64,000 nt of DNA from Planomonospora parontospora (GTDB lineage: Bacteria; Actinomycetota; Actinomycetes; Streptosporangiales; Streptosporangiaceae), in NCBI GenBank assembly GCA_014647935.1, contig BMQD01000018.1, positions 92,396 through 156,395 on the forward strand, given 5' to 3'. The position numbers and the translations under genes were made by a program. Below, piece after piece: positions 1-8,428 of this stretch. The stretch's first letter is position 1. Each line of letters opens with the position of its first letter. The notes under the pieces are model-generated. The model was not told the DNA's origin and ran no database searches. It was given only the letters and a program-made list of their open reading frames with translations.

Positions 1-583
1 GGGTGATCGTGGACCGTACGCCGTTCAGCGACGCGGCCACGACGACGGCGCCGATCTCCGAGGGAGGCGGCCGTTCCGGGGACGGCCGTTCTGCGGACGG
101 CTGTTCCGGGGACGGCCGCACCCCGGTCCACGGCACCGCGATCACCCGCCAGTTCGCGCCGCCCGCCTGTCCCGGTGCGTCGAAGGGCCGTCCGGCGCGC
201 CGGGCGACGGCTCCGGCGTCGAGCGGCGGGAGCAGGGGGCCCCCGTCCGGGCCCCGGGCCGACAGGTTCTCCCGGTGCAGGACGGTCCCGTCCGGCGCGA
301 GGTAGGCGACGTGCACCCGGTCGACCAGGCCCACGCCGGGAAGCGGCCGCAGGTCTCCGCCGCCCTCCCCGGGCAGGGGTCGCCGGACCAGGGCGGCCGG
401 GAGGCGCGCCAGCAGCGTGGAGAGCGGCCTCAGCTGCTCGTCCACGCGGTCGACCAGGTGGGCGCGGAGGGTGGCGATCGCGACCGTGCCGCTGACCAGC
501 AGGCCCGTCGCCAGCAGGACCGAGGTGATCAGCAGGAGGCGGCCGCGGAGCGAGAGGCCCCTGGGCCGCCGTGAGGCGCTCAC
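1..583 (-). CDS. sensor histidine kinase, N-terminal part (runs off left edge)
   Basis: About 194 residues are visible before the window edge; the catalytic HisKA/ATPase half lies outside. The GTG start at 583 overlaps the stop of the response-regulator gene (GTGA), the usual coupling of a regulator and its kinase. Residues ~15-38 form one hydrophobic membrane helix (LLLITSVLLATGLLVSG) after a basic N-terminus, followed by an extracytoplasmic sensor region. A Pro/Ser/Glu-rich stretch late in that region comes from three 15-bp DNA repeats. The assignment as a kinase rests on position, topology and translational coupling, because no catalytic motif is in view. It probably phosphorylates the regulator encoded at 580-1290. 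Confidence 0.8.
   Translation of the reverse strand, partial: MSASRRPRGLSLRGRLLLITSVLLATGLLVSGTVAIATLRAHLVDRVDEQLRPLSTLLARLPAALVRRPLPGEGGGDLRPLPGVGLVDRVHVAYLAPDGTVLHRENLSARGPDGGPLLPPLDAGAVARRAGRPFDAPGQAGGANWRVIAVPWTGVRPSPEQPSAERPSPERPPPSEIGAVVVAASLNGVRSTIT
68..112. repeat. three 15-bp tandem repeats inside the kinase gene
   Basis: Three near-identical 15-bp units (CGGCCGTTCCGGGGA and two variants) lie at 68-82, 83-97 and 98-112. On the minus strand they encode a five-residue Pro-Ser-x-Glu-x repeat in the predicted extracytoplasmic loop of the histidine kinase. The reading frame is kept, so copy number could vary between strains without breaking the gene. Confidence 0.75.
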
Positions 584-1290
584 GTCCTGGGCCTGCGCAG
601 GACGTATCCGACGCCGTGCACGGTGTGGATGAGCTTGGGCTCGGTGGTGTCGGCCTTGCGCCGCACGTAGCTCACGTAGGTGTCGACGATGCTGGAGTCC
701 CCGGCGAAGTCGTACTGCCAGACGTGTTCCAGGATCTGGGCCTTGGTGACCACCCTCCCGGTGTTCAGGACCAGATAGTGCAGCAGCCGGAACTCCGTGG
801 GCGACAGCCGTACCGGCCGGCCGGCCTTGAGGACCTGGTGGCCGTCGGGGTCGACCTCCAGGTCGCCCGCTCTCAGCGTCCGGTCGTCGGGCGCGAGCCC
901 GGTACGGCGGAGCACGGCCTGGATCCGGGCGAGCAGCTCCTCCAGGTCGAACGGCTTGGTCACGTAGTCGTCGCCGCCCAGCCGCAGCCCGTTGACCTTG
1001 TCCGCCGCGGCGTCGCGGGCGGTGAGGAACAGTACGGGGATCCGGCCCGGGTGACCGGCGCCCAGCGGTCTGGGGAGCTCCCGGAGGCGGCGGACGACCT
1101 CGAAGCCGTCCATGTCCGGCAGCATCACGTCCAGCAGCACCAGGTCGGGGGGTTCGTGCCGGGCGGCGTCCAGCGCCTCGGATCCGGTGGCGGCGGAGCC
1201 GACCGTGTATCCGGCGAAGCGCAGGGTGGCCGAGAGCAGCTCCCGCACCACGGGCTCGTCGTCGACCACCAGCAGCCGGTTCCCGTCCAT
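580..1290 (-). CDS. OmpR/PhoB-family response regulator
   Basis: 236 residues with a receiver domain (1-~120) and a C-terminal winged helix (~140-236). The acidic pair D10/D11, phospho-acceptor D54 (in LLDVMLPDMDG), T90 and K112 are all present, so phosphorylation by the adjacent kinase is expected. The C-terminus ends in the usual VRGVGY-like turn (TVHGVGYVL). The ATG start follows GGAGGGAG at good spacing. It is the third gene of a minus-strand unit ABC ATPase - permease - regulator - kinase, an arrangement typical of exporters controlled by their own two-component system. The 11-bp direct repeats before the ATPase gene (3222-3239) are a plausible binding site for it. Confidence 0.93.
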   Translation of the reverse strand: MDGNRLLVVDDEPVVRELLSATLRFAGYTVGSAATGSEALDAARHEPPDLVLLDVMLPDMDGFEVVRRLRELPRPLGAGHPGRIPVLFLTARDAAADKVNGLRLGGDDYVTKPFDLEELLARIQAVLRRTGLAPDDRTLRAGDLEVDPDGHQVLKAGRPVRLSPTEFRLLHYLVLNTGRVVTKAQILEHVWQYDFAGDSSIVDTYVSYVRRKADTTEPKLIHTVHGVGYVLRRPRT

Positions 1291-1399
1291 GGGTCTCCCT
1301 CCAACGGCGGTGTCCTCTTCCGGAGGCGTTCCGCCCGGGGCGGGCGCGTTCCCCTCCGAGAATAGGGAGCGGTGTGGTCCCGGGGACCCGGCGCGGGCG

Positions 1400-2215
1400 T
1401 CAGACGTCCCGTGCCCGGAAGAGGGCCAGCGCGGCCAGCAGCAGAGCGAGCACGGTCGCGGCGAGCACGGCGAACCCGGCCTGGGGCAGGAGCCCGTCGG
1501 TGTCCGGGCCGGCCCCGAAGAGCCGGGCGCCCGCGGAGGTCGGCCAGTAGGTCAGGACCGCGCGGGCCAGCCACTCGGGGAACAGCGACGCCATCGCAGG
1601 CAGGATGAGCAGGAACGTGCCGAGGGTGACGGCTCCCGCCGTCCTGCGGAGCAGGAACCCCATGGCGACGCCGTACAGGCCGATCAGGGTCACGTACAGC
1701 CCGGCGCCGGCGATCGCGCCCGGCACGCCCGGGTCCGTCAGGGCGAGGCCGGGGGCGCCCTGGGCGGCGAGCGTCGCCTGGCTGGTGAGGAAGGACGCGA
1801 GCGCGAGCAGCGGCCCGCAGGGCAGCATGACCAGGGCGACGAGGGCCGCCTTGCCCGCCAGGAGGCGTCCCCGCCGGGGCACGGCGGTCACGCTCGTCCG
1901 CATCGTCCCCGAGGCGTACTCGGAGGTGACGGTGAGCACCCCCACCGCGCTGACGAGCAGCTGCGTGAGCATGAGGGCGCGGAACGCGGTCTGGAGGGGG
2001 TCGAAGGACGCCTGCTCATCGAGCGGGGCGCCCAGATACTCCCTGCCGTTCGCGGTGCCGAACAGCAGGCCGTAGCAGACGGCGACCACGAAGGCGCCGG
2101 CCAGCGTGCCCACGGTGGCGCGGACGGTGCGGAACTTGGTCCACTCCGAGCGCAACACGGCGGCGGGGCCCGGCGTCGTCCCCGGGCGCGGGACGGCGGG
2201 ACCGGCGGTCGTCAT
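1400..2215 (-). CDS. ABC-2 type transporter permease
   Basis: 271 residues. A cytoplasmic N-terminal stretch with the SEWTKFRT motif typical of ABC-2 permeases of this group is followed by about six hydrophobic segments and a short charged tail. The ATG overlaps the stop of the ATPase gene by 4 bp (ATGA), so the two are translationally coupled and should form one exporter. The substrate cannot be read from sequence. Relatives often export peptides or antimicrobial compounds, but that is family knowledge and not shown here. A small GGTCCC/GGGACC palindrome (~1376-1388) lies between this gene and the response-regulator gene and could reduce read-through. Confidence 0.9.
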   Translation of the reverse strand: MTTAGPAVPRPGTTPGPAAVLRSEWTKFRTVRATVGTLAGAFVVAVCYGLLFGTANGREYLGAPLDEQASFDPLQTAFRALMLTQLLVSAVGVLTVTSEYASGTMRTSVTAVPRRGRLLAGKAALVALVMLPCGPLLALASFLTSQATLAAQGAPGLALTDPGVPGAIAGAGLYVTLIGLYGVAMGFLLRRTAGAVTLGTFLLILPAMASLFPEWLARAVLTYWPTSAGARLFGAGPDTDGLLPQAGFAVLAATVLALLLAALALFRARDV

Positions 2216-3177
2216 CGCTCCCCCCGCGGGCCGAGATCCATGCCGCCGAGTTCCACGCCGCCGGACTCCATGCCGCTGAACTCCACACTGTCGCGGGTGA
2301 GCTCCATGTACGCCTCCTCCAGGGAGGTCCGGTGCGGGGTCAGCTCGTGCAGCACCACCCCGTGCGCCATCGCGACCTTCCCGATCACCGCGCTCTCCAT
2401 CCCCGTCACCACCAGGGCGTCCGCCTGCCCCGCGCCGCCGGGCCGTACGGTCCCCCCGGTGTCGCGCAGCCGGTGGGCGAGCTCCTCCGCTTCCGGGGTG
2501 CGCACCAGGACGGTCTCCCGCGAGTTCGCGCGGACGAACGCGTCCAGCCCGGCGTCGGCGAGCAGTCGACCCCGGCCGATGACGACCAGGTGGTCGGCGG
2601 TCAGCGCCGTCTCGCTCATCAGGTGGCTGGAGACCAGCACCGTCCGGCCCTCCGCGGCGAGGCCGCGCATGAGGGTGCGGATCCACACGACGCCCTCCGG
2701 GTCGAGCCCGTTGACCGGCTCGTCGAAGACCAGCACCGCCGGGTCGCCGAGCAGGGCCGCGGCGATGCCGAGCCGCTGGCTCATGCCCAGGGACAGCCCG
2801 CCCGCCCGTCGGCCGGCGATCCCGGAGAGGCCGACGATCCCGAGCACCTCGTCGACCCGGCTCCGCGCGATGCCGTTGCTCTGCGCCAGGGACAGCAGGT
2901 GGGCGAGCACGCTCCGGTTCGGGTGCGCGGCGCGGGCGTCCAGCAGCGCGCCGACCTCCCGCATCGGGAAGGGGAGGTCGGCGTATCGGCGTCCGCGGAT
3001 CGTCGCCGTGCCGCTCGTCGGCGCGTCCAGGCCCAGGATCATCCGCATCGTGGTGGTCTTGCCCGCGCCGTTCGGGCCGAGGAAACCGGTGACCGCGCCC
3101 GGTCTGACGTCGAAGCTCAGGTCGTCCACCGCCGTGGTCCGGCCGTGGCGTTTGGTCAACCGCCGTAACTCGATCAT
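2212..3177 (-). CDS. ABC transporter ATP-binding protein
   Basis: 321 residues. Walker A is GPNGAGKTT at ~34-42, the signature is a variant LSLGMSQR, and Walker B is VLVFDEP followed by the D-loop GLDPEG. The ATPase domain covers ~1-215, with a C-terminal extension typical of the DrrA/BcrA-like exporter ATPases. The chosen ATG gives MIELRRL, the normal start of this family; the open frame upstream is not protein-like. The last ~20 residues are a Met/Gly/Glu-rich near-repeat (MESGG, VELGG, MDLG). It pairs with the permease at 1400-2215 and heads the four-gene operon with the two-component system. Confidence 0.93.
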   Translation of the reverse strand: MIELRRLTKRHGRTTAVDDLSFDVRPGAVTGFLGPNGAGKTTTMRMILGLDAPTSGTATIRGRRYADLPFPMREVGALLDARAAHPNRSVLAHLLSLAQSNGIARSRVDEVLGIVGLSGIAGRRAGGLSLGMSQRLGIAAALLGDPAVLVFDEPVNGLDPEGVVWIRTLMRGLAAEGRTVLVSSHLMSETALTADHLVVIGRGRLLADAGLDAFVRANSRETVLVRTPEAEELAHRLRDTGGTVRPGGAGQADALVVTGMESAVIGKVAMAHGVVLHELTPHRTSLEEAYMELTRDSVEFSGMESGGVELGGMDLGPRGER

Positions 3178-3221
3178 GCGACGAATCCTGGGCCGGGCGG
3201 CCGGGCGGTTCCGGAGAGGTT

Positions 3222-3242
3222 CTGTGAGCCCTCTGTGAGATC
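3222..3242. promoter_or_regulatory. 11-bp-spaced direct repeats upstream of ABC operon
   Basis: CTGTGAG occurs at 3222-3228 and 3233-3239, exactly one 11-bp step apart, 45-65 bp upstream of the ATPase start. A 10-bp inverted copy (GATCTCACAG) lies at 3312-3321. OmpR/PhoB-type regulators bind direct repeats with about 11-bp spacing, so this is a good candidate site for the operon's own regulator. The repeat is seen; the binding is inferred. Confidence 0.5.
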
Positions 3243-3390
3243 CGGGCCGCATCGGGCGCCGCGGCGGCGCACGGGCCGCAGCGCAGGCCGGATCGGGGAC
3301 CCGGCGGCGCCGATCTCACAGGATGTTCACGGCGTCCGCGCCGGCCGGCGGCGCCCCGGCGGTCGGGACCATCCCGGCGCGGCGGCCGGG

Positions 3391-4038
3391 TCAGCGCCTG
3401 CGGGCGAGGGTGACGCCGTCGCGCACGGGCAGCATCACCGAGTCGACGCGGTCGTCCGCGACGACGGTCTCGTTCATCCGGCGCATGGCCACGTCGGCCT
3501 CGTCCTCGCAGGCCGGGTCGAGCACGCGGCCCGCCCGCAGCACGTTGTCCAGGACGATCAGCCCGCCCGGACGGAGCCGGGGGACCAGCTCCTCGTAGTA
3601 GAGGGGATAGCCGACCTTGTCGGCGTCGACGAACGCGAAGTCGATGTACGGCTCGGCGGGCAGCGCGCGGAGCGTCTCGATCGCGGGGGCGATCCGCAGG
3701 TCGATCCGGTCGGTGAGGCCGGCCCGCTCCCAGTAGCGCCGGGCGATCGAGGTCCACTCGTCGCTGACGTCACACGCGAGCAGGCGGCCGTCCGCGGGCA
3801 GGCCCCGGGCGATGCAGACCGACGAGTAGCCGGTGAACACCCCCACCTCGACGGCCTGCCGCGCGCCCGTGAGCCGGACCAGCATGGTGAGGAGCTCGCC
3901 CTCGTCGTGGGAGATCTGCATGCCCGCGGAGGACGGGAACGCCTCCCGGGTCTCGGCCGCCAATTCGCGGAGCAGGTCGTCGGCGGGGGTGCAGTGGGAG
4001 AGCAGGTAGTCGCTCACCCCGGGGTCGATGATGTCCAT
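3391..4038 (-). CDS. class I SAM-dependent O-methyltransferase (CCoAOMT-like family)
   Basis: 215 residues, normal for the bacterial catechol/caffeoyl-CoA O-methyltransferase-like family. The SAM-binding glycine-rich motif is VEVGVFTGYSS near residue 60. The metal-binding acidic segment is FVDADKVGYPLYY, and LIVLDNVL follows at the expected place. These proteins methylate a hydroxyl on small aromatic or other acceptors using SAM and a divalent metal; the real substrate is unknown. It appears to be transcribed alone: the ABC operon starts beyond a 213-bp gap downstream, and upstream lies a 351-bp gene-free gap shared with the divergent receptor gene. Confidence 0.92.
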   Translation of the reverse strand: MDIIDPGVSDYLLSHCTPADDLLRELAAETREAFPSSAGMQISHDEGELLTMLVRLTGARQAVEVGVFTGYSSVCIARGLPADGRLLACDVSDEWTSIARRYWERAGLTDRIDLRIAPAIETLRALPAEPYIDFAFVDADKVGYPLYYEELVPRLRPGGLIVLDNVLRAGRVLDPACEDEADVAMRRMNETVVADDRVDSVMLPVRDGVTLARRR

Positions 4039-4389
4039 GTCCTGTCCGCTCCTCGGTGTCGTGCGCCGTACGGGGGCACCGCCCGGTCGGCGGCAGCCGC
4101 CCGGATGATGATCGTCGATCGATGGGTCCCGGCAAGCGTTCCCTTTCACCGAGGGCTTTGGCAAGCGGGTACGCGCCGCACGGAAGCCGGTACGGGGTGA
4201 GGGACGGAACATCCCGATCCGGGGCGGGAGACGGAACATCCCGGTCCGCTGTGAGGCACGGCACTCCGGTCGGGTCTCATGCTCCCGGCTCCGGTGCCGA
4301 TCTTTTGACCTGCGCGACCCCCCGAACCACCGGAGAAGCAGCCGACACCGCGGCCGGGGTCCTCCTCTGACCGATCGGGAGATCTCCCC
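4039..4389. other. 351-bp gene-free divergent intergenic region
   Basis: This separates the methyltransferase (minus) from the chemoreceptor (plus) and should hold both promoters. The only structure I can see is a pair of direct repeats at 4203-4248 (listed separately). No RNA gene and no convincing small reading frame was found. Confidence 0.6.
4203..4248. repeat. direct repeat pair, 27-bp period
   Basis: GACGGAACATCCCG followed by ATCCG or GTCCG occurs at 4203-4221 and 4230-4248, differing at one base over 19. It lies about 140-190 bp upstream of the chemoreceptor start. It may be a pair of operator sites or a short duplication; sequence alone does not decide. Confidence 0.6.
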
Positions 4390-6045
4390 ATGCCATCCAC
4401 GACGGAACAGCGGGCCGTACCCGCCGAGAGCCCGTCCTCCGGGCGCCGCTCCCTGAGAGGCCGGCTCGCCGACCTCAGCGTCCGGAAGAAGATCCTGACC
4501 AGCCTGCTCCTGGTGGCCGGGGTCAGCCTGGCCACCTCCACGGTCGCCCTGACGGGCATGGCCGCGATGAGCGACAGGGTGGACCACCTCTACAGCAACA
4601 ACGTCGTGCCGCTCACGGGGCTGTCGCTGGTCCACCACTCGGAGGTCAAGTCGCGGCTGGACGTCCTGCGGATCGCCATGGCGCCGGACGACGCCGCGAC
4701 GCGGGACTACCAGGAGTCCCTGCGCGAGAGCGACGAGCAGATCGCCCAGGGCCTGGAGAAGTTCAAGGAGTACGTCCCGGAGGGCGGCGAGGAGCCTCTC
4801 GCCGTCTTCGAGGACAACTGGGCGCGCTGGATCGAGGTCCGCGACGGGCAGGTCCTTCCGCTGGCCCTCAAGCACGACGTGCACGCCGTCGACCGGATGA
4901 TGGAGTCCACCGGCCAGCCGCTCATCTCCGCGGCGGTCGAGGGGCTGGAGGAGCTGGAGCGGATCGAGGCGGAGGCCGCCAAGGCGGACCACGCCGCGAC
5001 CCTCGACGCCTACGAGAGCAGCCGGACCCTGCTGATCGTCTTCCTGGTGGCCGGCTCGCTGGCCGCGTTCGGCCTGGCGCTGCTCGTGGCGGGGTCGATC
5101 GTGCGGCCGCTGGCCCGGGTGTCGGCCGTGCTGTCGGCGCTCGGCCGGGGCGACCTGACGGCGAAGGCCGAGGTCCACAGCCGTGACGAGGTCGGGCGGA
5201 TGGCCGCCGCCCTGGGCGAGGCCATGAGCGGCGTCCGCGCCTCGGTCGAGGCGATGACGCGCAGCGCGGACGAGCTGGCCGCCACGGCGGACGAGCTGTC
5301 GGACGTCAGCGGCCGGATCGCGGCGAGCGCGGAGCAGACCAGCGCGCAGGCCAGCGCCGTCTCCGCCACCGCCGAGCGGGTCTCCCAGAACGTGCAGAGC
5401 GTCGCCGGGGGCACCGAGCAGATGGGCGCCGGGATCCGGGAGATCGCGAGCAGCGCCGCGGAGGCGGCCCGGGTCGCGACGACCGCGGCGCGGGAGGCGG
5501 ACGAGGCCAACGCGACCATCGAGCGGCTCGGCGAGGCGAGCAACGAGATCGGCAACGTGGTCAAGATGATCACGGCCATCGCCGAGCAGACCAACCTGCT
5601 GGCGCTCAACGCCACGATCGAGGCGGCGCGCGCGGGCGAGTCCGGCAAGGGCTTCGCGGTGGTCGCCGGGGAGGTCAAGGACCTGGCCCAGCAGACCGGT
5701 CAGGCCACCGACGACATCGGCACCCGGGTGCAGGCCATCCAGACGGGCACCTCGGTCGCGGTCGGCGCGATCAGCGCGGTGGGTTCGGTCATCGAGCAGG
5801 TGAACGACTACCAGGCCAGCATCGCCGACGCGGTCGAGGAGCAGTCGGCCACCACGACGGAGATCAGTCGCAACATCGCCGAGGCGGCCGGCGGCAGCAC
5901 CGAGATCGCGCTGAGCATCGCCGACATCGCCGCGGCCGCCCAGGCCACCAGCGACGGCATCGGCCAGGCCCAGCGGGCCGCCACCGACCTGTCCCGGATG
6001 TCGGGCGAACTGCGCGAGCTGGTGGCCCGCTTCCGGCTGCGCTGA
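4390..6045 (+). CDS. methyl-accepting chemotaxis-type transmembrane receptor
   Basis: 551 residues. Membrane helix 1 is at ~36-57 and helix 2 at ~214-236, enclosing an extracytoplasmic four-helix-bundle-like sensor of about 155 residues. A HAMP domain follows (~237-290), then a long alpha-helical signalling domain. The conserved hairpin tip is around residues 393-435 ([20 protein letters not shown]). The protein lacks an obvious C-terminal CheR-binding pentapeptide. No cheA, cheW or flagellar gene lies in the window, so whether it serves motility or another output is open. The ATG at 4390 follows GGGAGATCTCCCC, which contains a purine-rich ribosome site. Confidence 0.95.
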   Translation: MPSTTEQRAVPAESPSSGRRSLRGRLADLSVRKKILTSLLLVAGVSLATSTVALTGMAAMSDRVDHLYSNNVVPLTGLSLVHHSEVKSRLDVLRIAMAPDDAATRDYQESLRESDEQIAQGLEKFKEYVPEGGEEPLAVFEDNWARWIEVRDGQVLPLALKHDVHAVDRMMESTGQPLISAAVEGLEELERIEAEAAKADHAATLDAYESSRTLLIVFLVAGSLAAFGLALLVAGSIVRPLARVSAVLSALGRGDLTAKAEVHSRDEVGRMAAALGEAMSGVRASVEAMTRSADELAATADELSDVSGRIAASAEQTSAQASAVSATAERVSQNVQSVAGGTEQMGAGIREIASSAAEAARVATTAAREADEANATIERLGEASNEIGNVVKMITAIAEQTNLLALNATIEAARAGESGKGFAVVAGEVKDLAQQTGQATDDIGTRVQAIQTGTSVAVGAISAVGSVIEQVNDYQASIADAVEEQSATTTEISRNIAEAAGGSTEIALSIADIAAAAQATSDGIGQAQRAATDLSRMSGELRELVARFRLR

Positions 6046-6053
6046 CCCGCGCC

Positions 6054-6101
6054 CCCGGGGCGCCGGCGTCCCGGGGATCGCCCTGATGTCGGCGCCCCGG
6101 G
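6054..6101 (+). terminator. hairpin after the receptor gene
   Basis: A 12-bp perfect stem (CCCGGGGCGCCG at 6054-6065 with CGGCGCCCCGGG at 6090-6101) and a 24-nt loop begin 9 bp after the stop codon. No T-run follows, as is common in high-GC actinobacteria. The loop and right arm also contain an imperfect direct repeat (CCTGATG...CGGCG). Confidence 0.55.
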
Positions 6102-6182
6102 CCGTCCTGATGCCGGCGTACCGGGCGTGCGGGCATCCGGAGAGGGTTCCGGCATCCGCGGGCGGGGCCGGAGCCGGAACGG

Positions 6183-7667
6183 CTAGCGCGCGGCCTCCCG
6201 GAAGCACTCCGCGAGCCGGCGCAGCCCCGGCTCGATCCGCTCCGGCGGGATCGCCCCGTACCCGATGACGAGGCCCGGCCGGCCGGGAGGCTCCGCGTGA
6301 TAGCCGGACAGCGGCTCCACCGCGATCCCCGCCTCCCGGGCGCGCGACACGACGCGGTCCGGGTCGGCCGCCGCGCCGGGGAGGAACCGGGCGCACAGGT
6401 GCAGGCCCGCGGCGGAGTCGACCGGCCGGAGCAGGCCGGAGAAGTCGCGCCGGAGCGAGGTGACGATCAGCTCGCGGCGGACGGCGTACTCCCTGGTGGC
6501 CCGCCGTACGTGCCGGGCCAGGAGGCCTTCCTCCATGAACCGGGCCAGCGCCGCCTGGGTGAGGAGGTCGCCGTGCCAGTCGGTGAGCCGCTTGGCGGCG
6601 TGCAGCGCGGCTCTGAGCGAGGCGGGGGCCACCAGGAAACCGAGCCGCAGGGCGGGCAGCAGCGTCTTGGAGAAGGAACCGACGTAGACGACACGGCCGG
6701 CGCGGTCCAGGCTCTGCAGGGGCTCCAGGGGGCGCGCCCCGAAGCGGAACTCGCTGTCGTAGTCGTCCTCGACCACCACGGCGTCCCTCCGCTCCGCCCA
6801 CGCCAGCAGCGCCGTACGGCGGGCGGGCGACATCGGCACGCCCAGCGGGAACTGGTGGGACGGCGTGACGTAGACCAGGCGGGCGGCGTCGGGGATCGCG
6901 GCCACGTCGATCCCCTCGTCGTCGACGGGCACGCCGGTGACGCGCGCGCCCAGGGACCGGAACAGCAGCCGGGCCGGAGGGTAGCCCGGCTCCTCGACCG
7001 CCACGAGGTCGCCCGGCCCGACCATGACGCGGCCCACGAGGTCGAGCGCCTGCTGGGCGCCCTGGGTGACGATCACGTCGTCGGCCCCGGCCCGGACCGA
7101 GCGGGCGACCCCGGCGTGGCGGGCGATCGCCTCCCTCAGACCCGCGTGCCCCGCGGGGTCGCCGTACCCGGCGGAGGCGATCGTCTTACGGCGGAGCTCC
7201 CGCGTGACGATCCTGCGCCAGGCCTCCAGCGGGAACAGCGACGGGTCCGGCGCTCCCACGCCGAAGTCGAAGGCGGGCGCTCCGGGCGCCCACGGGGGCG
7301 CGTCCGCGGCGGGGACCGACGCCCACGGGGCGCGCGGGCGCACGCCGTTCTCGGGAGCGCTCCGCGAGAGCCCGCGGTCCCGGCGCGCACCGCCCTCGGA
7401 GGCGCTCCGCGGGAACGTGCGGCCCGGGGGGCCGTCGCACACGAAGGTGCCGGCCCCCGCCCGGCCGGCGAGGAACCCCTCGGCGGAGAGGCGTTCGTAG
7501 GCGAGGGCGACCGTGTTGCGCGAGACGCCCAGCCGACCGGCCAGCTCGCGGGTGGACGGCAGGCGCTCGCCCGCCCGCAGGCGGCCGTCGAGGACGGCGT
7601 CGCGGATCTGCCGGTAGATCCGCGCGGTGAGGTCGCCGCGTCCGCCCAGGCTCACGTGGAAGTCCAC
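6183..7667 (-). CDS. MocR/PdxR-type regulator (GntR HTH fused to aminotransferase fold)
   Basis: 494 residues, the typical MocR length. A GntR winged helix at ~1-75 (RLPSTRELAGRLGVSRNTVALAYERL) is joined by a Pro/Arg-rich linker to a fold-type I aminotransferase domain (~125-490). The PLP-binding lysine is in SFSKTL near residue 332. DNA encoding the linker is repetitive. MocR proteins sense PLP or amino-compound ligands and usually control a neighbouring gene. The divergent neighbour here is the broken DsbA-like gene at 7764, which starts 97 bp away, so the regulator may have lost its target. The start is GTG (VDFHVSLGG). Confidence 0.93.
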   Translation of the reverse strand: MDFHVSLGGRGDLTARIYRQIRDAVLDGRLRAGERLPSTRELAGRLGVSRNTVALAYERLSAEGFLAGRAGAGTFVCDGPPGRTFPRSASEGGARRDRGLSRSAPENGVRPRAPWASVPAADAPPWAPGAPAFDFGVGAPDPSLFPLEAWRRIVTRELRRKTIASAGYGDPAGHAGLREAIARHAGVARSVRAGADDVIVTQGAQQALDLVGRVMVGPGDLVAVEEPGYPPARLLFRSLGARVTGVPVDDEGIDVAAIPDAARLVYVTPSHQFPLGVPMSPARRTALLAWAERRDAVVVEDDYDSEFRFGARPLEPLQSLDRAGRVVYVGSFSKTLLPALRLGFLVAPASLRAALHAAKRLTDWHGDLLTQAALARFMEEGLLARHVRRATREYAVRRELIVTSLRRDFSGLLRPVDSAAGLHLCARFLPGAAADPDRVVSRAREAGIAVEPLSGYHAEPPGRPGLVIGYGAIPPERIEPGLRRLAECFREAAR

Positions 7668-7763
7668 CTTGGCCCAATCATCCGGTGACGAATCGGAACT
7701 TATGACCGGCCGATTCTCCTCCCAGAATGGCCTGCGCGGAGAACGCGGACCGAGGAGGAAGAC

Positions 7764-7928
7764 GTGACGACCGTTGACATGTGGTTCGACCCGAGATGCC
7801 CGTGGGCGTGGATCGCCTCGCGCCGGCTGCTGGAGGTGGAGCAGGTGCGCGACGGCCGGAGCCGGTCGGGTGCGGGGAAGCGGAAACGCTTCCCTCCGCC
7901 GGTGTTTCGAACTAGAGTTCTCATGTGA
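7764..7928 (+). pseudogene. truncated DsbA-like / mycothiol-dependent oxidoreductase remnant
   Basis: A GTG start at 7764 follows GAGGAGGAAGAC, an excellent ribosome site. The first ~28 residues read as the N-terminus of a DsbA-family thioredoxin-fold protein: [20 protein letters not shown], with a C-P-W-A active-site motif as in actinobacterial mycothiol-dependent oxidoreductases. After about residue 30 (EVEQVRDG) the frame loses all family character, becomes Arg/Pro-rich and stops at 7928. A full protein would be about 200 residues, so roughly 85 percent has been deleted. The stop codon overlaps the GTG start of the next gene, so the fragment may still act as a leader that couples translation to the hydrolase. 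Confidence 0.75.
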
Positions 7929-8428
7929 ACCAGGTGCTTCTCGTGATCGACGCCCAGCGCAACATGCTCCGGCCTCCCGCGCCGGTGCCCGACGCGGAGG
8001 CGGTCGCGGACGCGATCGCCGTGCTGCTGGAGCGCGCCCGCGCCGCCGGTGCCCCCGTGGTCTTCGTGCGCAACAACGGCTCCGAGGGCGATCCCGACCT
8101 CCCGGGGACGCCGGGCTGGGAGCTGGTCCACGAGGTGCTGCCCGGAGAGCAGGTGATCGACAAGCGCGTCCCGGACGCGTTCGACGGGACCGACCTCGCC
8201 TGGGTGCTCCCGCCGGTGGCCTCGGTCGTGGTGGCCGGGATGCAGAGCGAGTGGTGCGTCCGGGAGACCTCCCTGGCGGCGCTGGCGCGCGGGCACGCCG
8301 TCACGCTCGTCCGCGGGGCCCATGCGACCTACGACGGCGACGAGCCCGCCGCGGCCGTCTCCCGGAGGGTGGAGGAGGAGCTGACCGCGGCGGGAGCCAA
8401 GGTGGCTACGCCGTACGAGCTGTTCTGA
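7925..8428 (+). CDS. isochorismatase-family cysteine hydrolase
   Basis: 167 residues, near the family norm. The Asp-Lys-Cys triad is visible: D9 in LLVIDAQ, K80 in QVIDKR and C111 in GMQSEWCVR. Family members hydrolyse isochorismate, nicotinamide or other amides; the loop sequences do not identify the substrate. The GTG start overlaps the stop of the DsbA-like remnant (ATGTGA). Its 3' end overlaps the convergent PAP2 gene by 23 bp. The truncation just upstream means its promoter is probably inherited from the lost gene. Confidence 0.9.
   Translation: MNQVLLVIDAQRNMLRPPAPVPDAEAVADAIAVLLERARAAGAPVVFVRNNGSEGDPDLPGTPGWELVHEVLPGEQVIDKRVPDAFDGTDLAWVLPPVASVVVAGMQSEWCVRETSLAALARGHAVTLVRGAHATYDGDEPAAAVSRRVEEELTAAGAKVATPYELF

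Noticed and set aside
3391-6801. Very long minus-strand open frame
   Set aside because: Only 3391-4038 reads as a protein. The rest is antisense to the chemoreceptor and MocR genes and has the Arg/Pro/Gly-rich composition of GC-rich shadow frames.
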